DNA from: Fidelibacterota bacterium
GTDB lineage: Bacteria; Marinisomatota; SORT01
Direction: 5' to 3'
Assembly: GCA_022563775.1 (NCBI GenBank)
Contig: JADFMS010000029.1
Location: 1-18,992 of the forward strand
DNA: 18,992 nucleotides
Below the pieces are notes generated by a model. It saw only the letters and a list, made by a program, of their open reading frames with translations. It made no database searches and had not been told where the DNA came from. The position numbers were made by a program, and so were the translations under genes. Positions 4,818-12,689 of this stretch are shown here, in pieces (position 1 is the stretch's first letter; the number at the start of each line of letters is the position of its first letter).

Positions 4818-6650
4818 TTATTCGGTCGAAACAATCCCATATTTTTTCATCTTACGCCACAATGTTGTTCTTCCGATTCCGAGCAGATCAGCAACAGAAC
4901 CGTAATTATAATTGTTCTTATTCAATGTAATTCTAATATGCTTCTCTTCGAGCTCTTCAAGAGTCATCCCTTTTGTAGATGAATCTGAAAGCAGAGTGTT
5001 GCTGTTCCCCAATATTCCCTCAGGCAGATCAATTGGCAATATTGTTGGTGAATCAGACAATACTGCTGCTCGTTCTATCACATTCTGAAGCTCCCTTACG
5101 TTTCCGGGCCACTGATATTGAATGAGCAGATCAGCGGCAGAATCTGATAATTTGAATTTTTCGTTTTGAGTTCTATTTGAATGATCGTGTAAAAAATGAT
5201 TTGCCAAAGCCAATATATCATCAACCCTTTCCCGCAGCGGAGGAACCACAATCTCCACAACGTTCAAGCGATAATAAAGATCTTCGCGAAATTTCTTTTC
5301 TTTCACTTCGTTCAACAAATTTTTATTGGTGGCAGCCATTACCCTTACATCTACCTTGGTACTCGTATTTCCTCCTACAGGAGTGATCTCATTATCCTGC
5401 AACGCCCGAAGAAGTTTCACCTGGAGCATCAACGGTAGCTCTGCAATTTCATCTAAGAAAAGGACTCCTCCATCCGCAGCATGGAAAATACCCGGTTTAT
5501 TCTCTATGGCTCCTGTAAACGCTCCCTTAACATAACCGAAAAGAGTACTTTCAAGTAAGTTCTCAGGTATTGCGCCACAATTTATTGCTATAAAAGGCTT
5601 GTCTCCCCGCTTACTCGATTTATGAATTGCTTTTGCGACTAGCTCTTTGCCGGTGCCCGTCTCGCCTGATATGATAACTATCGCATCTGTCGGGGCTACC
5701 TTATAAATAAGCTCGAAGACTTTTTGCATCTGGTGGGAACGTGCTATGATGCTTTTAGAAATATCCCATTTATCCGACTCACTCCAGTTCAGAAAATCTT
5801 TAACTCGGCTCTCGATAATTTTTTCCGCTTCAGGGATCGCATCCCTCCTGATATTCAAATTCCGCGATATCACAGAATCAAGAGATGAAGCATGAGTGTA
5901 ATAAACGTTTGAAATATTACCCAATTTATGGAGCGAACTTGCAACAGATCCAAAATCAAGTAAAAGAAATGATGAATCCTTTGACTTTGTCAACTTTGGA
6001 ACAAGTTCATTTATTTGGTCTAATTTACTTGCAGCCCCTTCATCAATAACAAAAATATCAATACTTGAAAGTTCATCATCGCTAACTTTATAATCCTCAA
6101 GCGACATGATCGATCCAATATCTTTTTCTTCTAATGCCTCCTTTATCTCTTCAAAAAATGATTTATCGCCACTCACTAATGCCGACTTACTGTTTAAATC
6201 ACCAAATATTTTTACGGCTAAATCCGCAGCGGCAGAAAACCTGTCTATAACTCCTGCTCGTAATGAAGTTGAAGAGTAGATACTCCTTAATACAGCTCGG
6301 ACATCGATATATAATCTCGAAAAAAGAGGACCTAAATTACCCTTTTCTTTTCCTGAATTTATCGCTGATTCGAAACACTTAAAGCCCTTCCTTGTACCGA
6401 TCTGTTCGCTCGAAAGTCCACAACAAATTCTGAAAATGTCTTGCACGGATTCATGATGACCCGTAATCGGTATGCTCTTCTGAACCTCTCGGTTCAAGGA
6501 CTTTTCTGAGTCATTTGAGACCCAAAAGTGATACTCGTAATCTTGAAAAATAAAATTAATAGACTCAACGGAATTTTCACTGATCGTTTCTTGAACGGAA
6601 GTGAATTCGGTACTATCTGAAGAGTGATATTTAATTCCGGAAATTTTCAA
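4818..6650 (-). CDS. Sigma-54 activator with a degenerate glutamyl-tRNA-reductase (HemA)-like sensor domain
   Basis: This 610-residue protein should activate sigma-54 RNA polymerase. AAA+ domain, about 295-530: Walker A GETGTGKE (329-336), sigma-54 contact loop GAFTGA (376-381), Walker B VLFLDE (396-401) and WPGNVRELQN (514-523). A Fis-type helix-turn-helix ends the protein (about 580-605). By eye, residues 1-290 follow glutamyl-tRNA reductase throughout: GIKYH at the start, ESVQDIFRICCGL (67-79), GNLGPLFSRL, LAVKIFGDL (144-152), then NVYYTHASSLDSVISRNL, AEKIIESRVKDFLNW (275-289). The catalytic Cys aligns with Gln36, the His with Asp71, and the Rossmann glycine motif is lost, so it should not be an enzyme. 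It replaces the usual receiver. The start is TTG; an in-frame TAG lies five codons upstream. It follows the HemX-like gene by 15 bases. The sensed ligand is unknown; heme or a precursor is an inference. Confidence 0.88.
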   Translation of the reverse strand: MKISGIKYHSSDSTEFTSVQETISENSVESINFIFQDYEYHFWVSNDSEKSLNREVQKSIPITGHHESVQDIFRICCGLSSEQIGTRKGFKCFESAINSGKEKGNLGPLFSRLYIDVRAVLRSIYSSTSLRAGVIDRFSAAADLAVKIFGDLNSKSALVSGDKSFFEEIKEALEEKDIGSIMSLEDYKVSDDELSSIDIFVIDEGAASKLDQINELVPKLTKSKDSSFLLLDFGSVASSLHKLGNISNVYYTHASSLDSVISRNLNIRRDAIPEAEKIIESRVKDFLNWSESDKWDISKSIIARSHQMQKVFELIYKVAPTDAIVIISGETGTGKELVAKAIHKSSKRGDKPFIAINCGAIPENLLESTLFGYVKGAFTGAIENKPGIFHAADGGVLFLDEIAELPLMLQVKLLRALQDNEITPVGGNTSTKVDVRVMAATNKNLLNEVKEKKFREDLYYRLNVVEIVVPPLRERVDDILALANHFLHDHSNRTQNEKFKLSDSAADLLIQYQWPGNVRELQNVIERAAVLSDSPTILPIDLPEGILGNSNTLLSDSSTKGMTLEELEEKHIRITLNKNNYNYGSVADLLGIGRTTLWRKMKKYGIVSTE

Positions 6651-6665
6651 TGATTCACTTGTCTA

Positions 6666-7487
6666 TCAAAAGAGGTGAAATGTTTCCATTAGTGTGTTTA
6701 CAACAAAAAAGGTAAACAAAATTGTTATAAATCCTATCAACGAAAGATTTATTGATAATTTCGCAGTTAATTTTTTCAGCAAATGTATCAGCACGAACAT
6801 TCCGTAAATCAGCCATGTAATGCCGACTGAAACTATCTTCGGATCGGATATTGATATGTCCGCTTCGGGCACTTGCGATGCGTTAAAAAAACCGAGCGCA
6901 ATGCCCGCCGTTAAAAATACAAATCCGAAATAGACGGCGAGAATTCCTACTTGCCGTAAATATTGCAACGTAGGAAGTCTATGGTAAACAATATCCAATT
7001 CCTGGTTTTTTATTTTTTTAGACAAAAGGAGATACATCACAGCCGTGATGGCTCCGATAGCAAAAGCTGAATAGGATATGATCAGTGATATAACGTGAAT
7101 CTCGAATATCAGATCCTCTAATAACGGAGAACTGAATCCTTCCGGATTAATGAATATTGAAGCGACAATTTGTAAGAATAAGACGAGAACAAGTACAAAG
7201 ATACCAAAGGAACGGTCATTCACTCCAAACTCTATCATCATATATATTATTGAAAAGAGCAGAACAAAAGTGGTCATAGTTCCAAAAAGGCTTCCTATAG
7301 GATATTTACCTGACGAGTAATACAGCAAAATCAAAAATATAATATGGACCGCGATCGAGCTCAGAAAGGCTATCGTAGGTATTATCGAGAGTTCTTTGAG
7401 TATGCCTCGAAAATCCTGTGTATATAGATATAGTGTGACGCCATAGAAGATCGGCAGCGTGATTCTTAGTATTAGTAACGTGTCCAT
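6666..7487 (-). CDS. hemX: HemX/CcsA-like cytochrome c assembly family membrane protein
   Basis: A 273-residue integral membrane protein with about eight helices (roughly 4-22, 38-57, 66-84, 93-112, 130-154, 181-201, 218-237, 246-264). This matches the HemX/YpjD branch of the cytochrome c assembly (CcsA/CcmC) family. The DPK...ITWLIY segment (215-228) corresponds to the end of the family's WD motif, but the tryptophans before it are missing, as is common in HemX. His48, His131 and His235 are possible heme ligands. HemX genes often precede hemA, and in Bacillus HemX affects the amount of HemA. Here the next gene, 15 bases downstream, encodes a HemA-like sigma-54 activator, so this protein may be its membrane partner. 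A good sigma-70 promoter lies just upstream (7511-7539). Confidence 0.8.
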   Translation of the reverse strand: MDTLLILRITLPIFYGVTLYLYTQDFRGILKELSIIPTIAFLSSIAVHIIFLILLYYSSGKYPIGSLFGTMTTFVLLFSIIYMMIEFGVNDRSFGIFVLVLVLFLQIVASIFINPEGFSSPLLEDLIFEIHVISLIISYSAFAIGAITAVMYLLLSKKIKNQELDIVYHRLPTLQYLRQVGILAVYFGFVFLTAGIALGFFNASQVPEADISISDPKIVSVGITWLIYGMFVLIHLLKKLTAKLSINLSLIGFITILFTFFVVNTLMETFHLF

Positions 7488-7510
7488 ATTATATCTATTT
7501 TCCGCTACAT

Positions 7511-7539
7511 AAGATATTTCATTCGTTGCTAATTGTCAA
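7511..7539 (-). promoter_or_regulatory. Sigma-70 promoter of the hemX-like/activator operon
   Basis: On the minus strand a perfect -35 TTGACA (7539-7534), a 17-base spacer and TATCTT (7516-7511). The predicted start is near 7504, about 17 bases before the ATG at 7487. The regulator therefore looks constitutively transcribed, with control exerted on the protein. Confidence 0.65.
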
Positions 7540-7879
7540 GAAGCACTATTATTCAATATAAAATATATGTTTCACACTGAAACAGGTCTTTTCAGACTGA
7601 AAAATAGCCGCTGTATTCTTATGGATCCATAACGTTACAAGAGACAATCTATGTTCTTATATTACATAAGTTTATATTAACCTATATTCTCTTATAAATC
7701 ATTGGTACAATAGAAATTTTTATATTTATGCCAGCAAATGAATGAATAATAAACCCTTTGATTTCGGCAGTCCTTAATCTTTTATCTCAAATTTAATCAA
7801 TTTTTTTCATAGCAACAATTATGAGATTGCCACAGAATCATCCTAACGGCAGAATCTTTGCAATGACTGTAAACTTTAT

Positions 7880-7920
7880 CCTCAGTTCTAAGGAGGGGTA
7901 CGCTGAAAGCGGGGGTGGTT
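7880..7920. repeat. Dispersed palindromic intergenic repeat, copy 1
   Basis: CCTC pairs with GAGG (7880-7883 / 7893-7896). After GGGGTA comes a small hairpin CGCT-GAA-AGCG (7901-7911) and then GGGGTGG. The same order (hairpin, GAGGGGT, hairpin, GGGGTG) is found at 18798-18838, so these are two diverged copies of one element. Confidence 0.5.
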
Positions 7921-7952
7921 TACTTTTTAGTGCTAATCGACATAACAATAAA

Positions 7953-9929
7953 TTATAGCGAGTCTGCTACTAATTGCGCAATGTCCTTTGTTTTCATATT
8001 TTCGCTAACGCCTGTCTCGTTAATTCCGTCACGGATCATCGTCTTACAGAAAGGACATGCCGTAGCGACTGTATCGACATTAATGGAGCTTGCTTCCCTA
8101 ACTCGTTCCTGATTTACTTTCGGCATCGACTCCTCCAGCCACATCCTGCCGCCCCCTGCGCCGCAGCAGAAACCATTTTCACGTGAACGGGGCATCTCGG
8201 TAAGATTAACGCCGGGAATAGCGGAGAGCGCCTCTCTTGGACTGTCATATACTCCATTATGCCTGCCCATATAACAGGAATCATGATAAGTCAGATCCGA
8301 TTTCAGTTCAGTTTTCGGTTTTATCCTGCCATCTTTGATCAGCTCGGCGATAAATTCGGTGTGATGCATTACCTCATAGTTTCCTGCTAATTGAGGGTAT
8401 TCATTTTTTATTGTGTTAAAGCAATGAGGACATTGTGTAAGGATCTTCTTCACGCCGTATTTTTCAAAAGTCTCTATATTCTGCGCCGCTAAGACTTGAA
8501 AGAGGTATTCATTGCCGAGTCTGCGCGCAGCATCGCCCGTACAAGTCTCCTCCTTACCTAATATGGCGAACTTCACTCCTGCTTCTCTCAGTATCTTTAC
8601 CACCGATTCAGATACCGGTTTGTTCGCGTCGTCCAACGCACCTGCGCAGCCCACCCAATAGAGCACATCTATATCTCCGGGTGAATCATACATCCTCGGC
8701 AGATCTAATCCTTCTGCCCATTCCTCTCTTTGCGAGGCTGCAATTCCCCATGGATTACCATGCGTTTCCAAATTTCTGAATGTATTGTTCAACTCCGGCG
8801 GGAAGCTGCTTTTTTCGAGTACGAGATGTCTTCTCATACCCACAAACCTGTCGATAAAATCAATAAACAGCGGGCACGCCTCCTCGCACGCCTTACACAT
8901 CGTACAAGCCCAGATGGTCTCTTCGGCAATCACATCTCCCACGAGGGACGGACCGCTCCACTCCTCTTCACCTGATGAATTCAGGAACGGCAACTTTTCG
9001 TTTAGATGGTCACGCATCTGCTCATTGACCAACTTCGGTGAGAGCGGTTTCTGCGTGGCGTACGCAGGGCACGCATCCTGACACCGACCACACTCGGTGC
9101 ACGAGTAAACATCAAGCAGGTCTTTCCAACTGAACTGCTCTATTTGAGAAACGCCGTAATTTTCCGCATTCTCGATGTCGAGCATTGGAAGCGCTCCGTA
9201 ATTCAACGTTCGGAAATAAACACTGAAAAGAGATGTAATTACATGGAAATGTTTTGATATTGGGAGGTACGCCAAGAAAAAAGTAAGAGAGATTAGATGA
9301 AGCCACCATGAAACTGTGAAGAGGGAATTAACTGCTTCTGTGCCCATAATGCTGAACAGACCTGCTAAGCTATTACCCAATGGAGACGAATCTCCGACAG
9401 TTGCTTCAGCTCCACGAATTAGAATATCTGTTAACATCAAACTGCCGATCAATCCGAGGATCAACGCAGCATCCCAAGAATTGGTCACACGTTTTGGTTT
9501 TATTATCGCTCTTCTGATCCCTGCCCATATCACCATCAGTAAAACACCTACCTCAAACAGATCCACAAACGGAAGATATACACTATCCAAGAATTTACCC
9601 GGACCAAATAAAGGCAGACTCCAATTTTCCACAAACCCTCTTCCTATAAAATGAATTGAATTGATCGTTACCGCGAGAAATCCCCAGAAAATCACCGCAT
9701 GCATTATCCCGGCACCGATATATTTTGGATTCAGTATTCTACCTTGCCCTATAAAGAAACGTAATAGACCGGATAACCTTTCTTTGACATTACTGAACCT
9801 GTCAATCGGCACTGCAGCTCGTAATACCTGAAATCGTCTTATCATAAAAATTGTAAATGCGCTGAAGGTTACAAAAAGGATCAGCGCGAATATCAATGTT
9901 GAGATAACGCTGTCTGTGGGATGCAACAT
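7953..9929 (-). CDS. Membrane Fe-S oxidoreductase, CCG-domain family (ETF:quinone oxidoreductase-like)
   Basis: A predicted membrane electron-transfer protein of about 658 residues. Numbering is from the possible TTG at 9938. The N-terminal ~240 residues carry about five membrane helices of the nitrate-reductase-gamma type, with His80, His96, His214 and His230 as possible heme b ligands. A dicluster ferredoxin domain follows, with CxxCxxCxxxCP at Cys280-290 and Cys345-355. Two CCG domains come next: Cys431, CTG at 466 and CPHC (503-506), then Cys555, CCG (591-593) and CPFC. This is the layout of FadF/EMO-like proteins that pass electrons from electron-transfer flavoprotein to menaquinone. No ETF gene is in the window. 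ATG 9929 is preferred: GGAGG precedes it, and a TATAAT at 9943-9948 would start the message near 9936. The GGAGG spacing is short. Confidence 0.85.
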   Translation of the reverse strand: MLHPTDSVISTLIFALILFVTFSAFTIFMIRRFQVLRAAVPIDRFSNVKERLSGLLRFFIGQGRILNPKYIGAGIMHAVIFWGFLAVTINSIHFIGRGFVENWSLPLFGPGKFLDSVYLPFVDLFEVGVLLMVIWAGIRRAIIKPKRVTNSWDAALILGLIGSLMLTDILIRGAEATVGDSSPLGNSLAGLFSIMGTEAVNSLFTVSWWLHLISLTFFLAYLPISKHFHVITSLFSVYFRTLNYGALPMLDIENAENYGVSQIEQFSWKDLLDVYSCTECGRCQDACPAYATQKPLSPKLVNEQMRDHLNEKLPFLNSSGEEEWSGPSLVGDVIAEETIWACTMCKACEEACPLFIDFIDRFVGMRRHLVLEKSSFPPELNNTFRNLETHGNPWGIAASQREEWAEGLDLPRMYDSPGDIDVLYWVGCAGALDDANKPVSESVVKILREAGVKFAILGKEETCTGDAARRLGNEYLFQVLAAQNIETFEKYGVKKILTQCPHCFNTIKNEYPQLAGNYEVMHHTEFIAELIKDGRIKPKTELKSDLTYHDSCYMGRHNGVYDSPREALSAIPGVNLTEMPRSRENGFCCGAGGGRMWLEESMPKVNQERVREASSINVDTVATACPFCKTMIRDGINETGVSENMKTKDIAQLVADSL

Positions 9930-10025
9930 CGCCTCCAATACTATTATATTAGATTAAAAATAACTCCATAATCTATCGAACAACGGCAATTATTACAAGG
10001 ATTACTAAAGAAGCAGGTTAGATTT

Positions 10026-11378
10026 CTATACTTCCGCTATAAATTTTTCCGTAACTTCTTTGGTGTTTTCAACACTCAATTTTCTGAAAAGAAATTCAAA
10101 TGTTTCTTGCAAATCATTGAATATAGCCTCTTTGACAGCCGGATCAAGTTCCCAAAATTCCCGCTTGAAAGGTCCGAATCCCTTCTTACGCATTTTGTAA
10201 TAAAATTGCTGATCCGTCCACTCTTCTTTCCGTTCATCGCCATTTACTTCACTAAGGTGCGCATAAATTTTGTCACGAAATTCTTCCGGCAGTGCGGGAT
10301 GATCAAAGATCTGGTTTTGAAATTCTGTAGCTAAATGTATCTCTGAAGCCCCTACTTCCGGGAACCTGTTAAAAACCTCCTTAGGAAGCGTAGAAGCGCC
10401 ATGCTGAACTGCCCCGCTCATCCCATACTTTTTACGGGCTGTAGTAGATAAAACTTCTAAAGTATCAAGGTCAAGAGTCACATCCGCGATACTCCCATCA
10501 GGAAGAACAACTCCGCCATGCGAGGTACCCGTTTGGACGCTTATCTTGCTAATCCCCTTGAGTCCTGCGGTCAATGACTTATTGTAACCCTCCATGAAAG
10601 CTTCAAGTTCTTCAGGTGTGCTGTTTTTCTTGCCTACTTCTCCTATCTCTCCGCCGACTGATATAGTGACGTTGTGTGGTTCCACCTTCCTTATGAATTC
10701 AGTGAGAATTACGCAGTTTTGATAATTCTCCCGCTGCTGTTCCTCGAGCCCGTCTTTGTCAAGATCCACTAATGTTGATGAATCCACGTCAATGTTATAA
10801 AATTCCGCCTCGACAGCTTCATAGATCAAATTTTTCAACTCTCCCAATTCGGCTGCAGGGTCGCTTTTATATGCGGCGGGTTTGATCTGGAAATGATCCC
10901 CTTGTATGAATATTGGTCCTTTATATCCTGCATTAACGGCGCCTGCGCAGATCATAGCGGAAAATTCCGAAGGGCGTTGATTGGTGTATCCAATTTCTGA
11001 ACGCGCAATCTCAAATATGAAAGGTCCGACATTCAGTTTCATAGCAGCCTTAAAAACGGTTTCTGCAAAGATGTGGGTCATACCTCTGACATTTATCGCC
11101 GGAACGGTAAAACCTCCTGCTTCACCTCTTCCCATCGCCTCATAAATGGATTGTATGGAAGCAGGGAAGGCGCCTAAATCTTTTGATATCGAGCGAATAA
11201 GCGCCTGACAAAGTTCTCTTACTGCCGATTCTTTATGGAATAACGCCGTTTCGATAATATCCTCAAATACGCTTGATTTCAATTTAGCTTCATCGATCAC
11301 CTTAGGTGTAAGGTCATCGGCTAAATCTACAATCCCTCCAATTGAGACTTTTAACTCCATCACATTATTATAGATCAT
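10026..11378 (-). CDS. fba: Class II fructose-bisphosphate aldolase, long form
   Basis: A 450-residue zinc aldolase, longer than the ~340-360 residues of common class II enzymes. It should cleave or form fructose 1,6-bisphosphate in glycolysis and gluconeogenesis. The first ~70 residues are an extension without clear motifs. Family motifs follow: FTVPAINVRGM (90-100), GDHFQ with His162, GGEIGE with Glu244, QTGTSHGG with His287, and QHGAST with His326; these His/Glu residues are the likely metal and active-site ligands. The C-terminus (about 370-450) adds another helical extension. A related tagatose-type substrate cannot be excluded. The ATG at 11378 has only a weak, distant GGGA; ATG 11360 is an alternative. 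It starts 15 bases after the ArsC-like gene, so it is probably co-transcribed with it. Confidence 0.85.
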   Translation of the reverse strand: MIYNNVMELKVSIGGIVDLADDLTPKVIDEAKLKSSVFEDIIETALFHKESAVRELCQALIRSISKDLGAFPASIQSIYEAMGRGEAGGFTVPAINVRGMTHIFAETVFKAAMKLNVGPFIFEIARSEIGYTNQRPSEFSAMICAGAVNAGYKGPIFIQGDHFQIKPAAYKSDPAAELGELKNLIYEAVEAEFYNIDVDSSTLVDLDKDGLEEQQRENYQNCVILTEFIRKVEPHNVTISVGGEIGEVGKKNSTPEELEAFMEGYNKSLTAGLKGISKISVQTGTSHGGVVLPDGSIADVTLDLDTLEVLSTTARKKYGMSGAVQHGASTLPKEVFNRFPEVGASEIHLATEFQNQIFDHPALPEEFRDKIYAHLSEVNGDERKEEWTDQQFYYKMRKKGFGPFKREFWELDPAVKEAIFNDLQETFEFLFRKLSVENTKEVTEKFIAEV

Positions 11379-11393
11379 TATATTTCAGTCCCG

Positions 11394-11825
11394 TTATTTT
11401 AAATTGCTCAGGTAATTCTCATCAAACCCGAACGATACTCCCTTGACTGAAACGACTACTGGTCGTTTTATCAAATTCGGGTCAACAAGCATTGTCTTTA
11501 GTAATACCGACTTGGAAGGCAGTTCTTTTCCAAAACCTTTTTCTCTGTATACTTTACTTCGGGAGTTTAGAAAACCTTTTATATTATCGCTCTTTACGTG
11601 TTCCTTTAGAATTTCTAATGAAGGAGGCGAAGATATGATATCAATTTGTTCAATTTCCAAGTTGTGTTCATTGAACCACTCGAGTACTTTTTGAGTAGTC
11701 CTGCAAGTCGATTTACCGTAGACTTGGATTTTGTTCAATCTGTGGCCGTCCAAATTTATACAACAATGTAACCGGCGCCCCCAATTAGAATCCACGCTCA
11801 GAAAAAAGTGGAATTGGTCGGGCAT
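11394..11825 (-). CDS. ArsC/Spx-family thioredoxin-fold protein
   Basis: The core matches the ArsC/Spx family: VYGKSTCRTTQKVLEWF at the active site, a helical middle with FLNSRSKVYREKG (like the family's LLNTRGTPYREL), and the late KRPVVV strand. There is one active-site Cys (Cys41 in the 143-residue reading) followed by RTT, so it resembles arsenate reductase rather than the CxxC of Spx. The in vivo role could be arsenate, a thiol reaction or regulation; no ars genes are nearby. The first 29 residues look unlike the family. A TTG at 11738 would give a 114-residue protein of normal length beginning LNKIQVYG, and is probably the true start. The gene lies between the ferredoxin and aldolase genes. 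Confidence 0.75.
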   Translation of the reverse strand: MPDQFHFFLSVDSNWGRRLHCCINLDGHRLNKIQVYGKSTCRTTQKVLEWFNEHNLEIEQIDIISSPPSLEILKEHVKSDNIKGFLNSRSKVYREKGFGKELPSKSVLLKTMLVDPNLIKRPVVVSVKGVSFGFDENYLSNLK

Positions 11826-11861
11826 ACATCGCCCAAATTATATGATGCAGTTTATCCTAAA

Positions 11862-12119
11862 TTATGCAAAATATTCGGCATTGGTGGCAGTGAATTTCTC
11901 CCATTCTGCCGGCAAATCCGCTTCATCAAAAATAGCATCTACCGGACAAGGATCCACGCACGCTCCGCAATCTATACATTCATCCGGATCTATGTAAAGC
12001 ATTGTTGCCTCTTCGAATTCCGGTTCATCCTTCGTAGGGTGAATGCAGTCCACAGGGCACGAATCAACACATGCTGCATCTTTTTCATCGATACAGGGCT
12101 CTGCAATTACATATGTCAT
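11862..12119 (-). CDS. 7Fe-type bacterial ferredoxin (FdxA-like)
   Basis: A complete 85-residue soluble electron carrier. Cysteines are at 9, 17, 21 and 25 (C-x7-C-x3-C-x3-C) and at 48, 51, 54 and 58 (C-x2-C-x2-C-x3-C). The x7 spacing and the CP at both ends match Azotobacter FdI and related 7Fe ferredoxins, which hold one [3Fe-4S] and one [4Fe-4S] cluster. The protein is very acidic, as expected. The start is secure: GGAGG lies seven bases before the ATG. It is read in the same direction as, and 144 bases downstream of, the Suf genes that would supply its clusters; the spacing suggests its own promoter, though I found no good -35/-10 pair. Two ACCAAAA direct repeats eleven bases apart lie upstream (12156-12173, plus strand). 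Confidence 0.93.
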   Translation of the reverse strand: MTYVIAEPCIDEKDAACVDSCPVDCIHPTKDEPEFEEATMLYIDPDECIDCGACVDPCPVDAIFDEADLPAEWEKFTATNAEYFA

Positions 12120-12263
12120 TTTTTTCCTCCGTTCTCTAAATAAAAGCGTTTTTTTACCAAAACATCACCAAAATCGGGTAAATTTAAAACCAAGAATTGC
12201 ACAAAGCAAGATTTTTTAATACGGCGCGAAAAATAGATGTGATCAGAAGTCATAATATAGCTC

Positions 12264-12689
12264 TCACTCCTCTAACTTTGCCAATGACTGCTTCAAAGTA
12301 TCCCATCCGAGAAGAGCGCATTTGATGCGCGCGGGAAATTGTTTGACGCCTTGTAAGACCTCAAGTTCACCCATATCGATCTCGCTATCTTCTTCTCCCT
12401 TCATCATGGCTCGAAAGTTCTCTATCAATTCCTTCACTTCGCTTGTCGCTAATCCTTTTATTTTTTCTGTCATCATGGAGATCGATGCTTGACTTATGGA
12501 GCAGCCGTCTCCCTGAAATTTTACATCCGTTATTTTTTCACCGTCCGTTTTCAGGTGCAGCGTGACAACATCTCCGCATAATGGATTATGACCATCGAAT
12601 TTAATAGTAGGAGATTCGAGCTCTCCACGATTTCTTGGATTTTTATAATGGTCTAATATTACTTCTCTGTAAAGTAGATCTAAACTCAA
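12264..12689 (-). CDS. sufU: SufU, NifU-like protein of Fe-S assembly
   Basis: A 141-residue SufU. The three conserved cysteines are Cys38 (in LCGD, with Asp40), Cys63 (GDGCSIS) and Cys124 (IKCALLGW). The insertion of about 20 residues before the last Cys (GEEDSEIDMGELEVLQGVKQ) is what separates SufU from IscU. In the Gram-positive-type Suf system SufU accepts sulfur from SufS through a zinc-bound Cys and relays it to the SufBCD scaffold. The start is TTG, overlapping the SufS stop (TTGA), with the purine run AAAGAGA upstream. It is the last gene of the operon; no clear terminator follows. Confidence 0.95.
   Translation of the reverse strand: MSLDLLYREVILDHYKNPRNRGELESPTIKFDGHNPLCGDVVTLHLKTDGEKITDVKFQGDGCSISQASISMMTEKIKGLATSEVKELIENFRAMMKGEEDSEIDMGELEVLQGVKQFPARIKCALLGWDTLKQSLAKLEE

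Larger units (their letters stand above)
7488..7952. other. Gene-free AT-rich intergenic region
   Basis: No convincing coding frame on either strand. It holds the promoter of the HemX-like gene at its left end, a perfect 14-bp palindrome TTATGGATCCATAA (7619-7632), a short hairpin built on CTGAAA/TTTCAG near 7580-7600, and a copy of a dispersed palindromic repeat (7880-7920). I see no strong T-tailed terminator for the Fe-S oxidoreductase gene that ends at 7953. Confidence 0.6.

Noticed and set aside
12156..12173. Two ACCAAAA direct repeats eleven bases apart upstream of the ferredoxin gene
   Set aside because: The helical-turn spacing is suggestive of a binding site, but two seven-base A-rich repeats are too little to call one.
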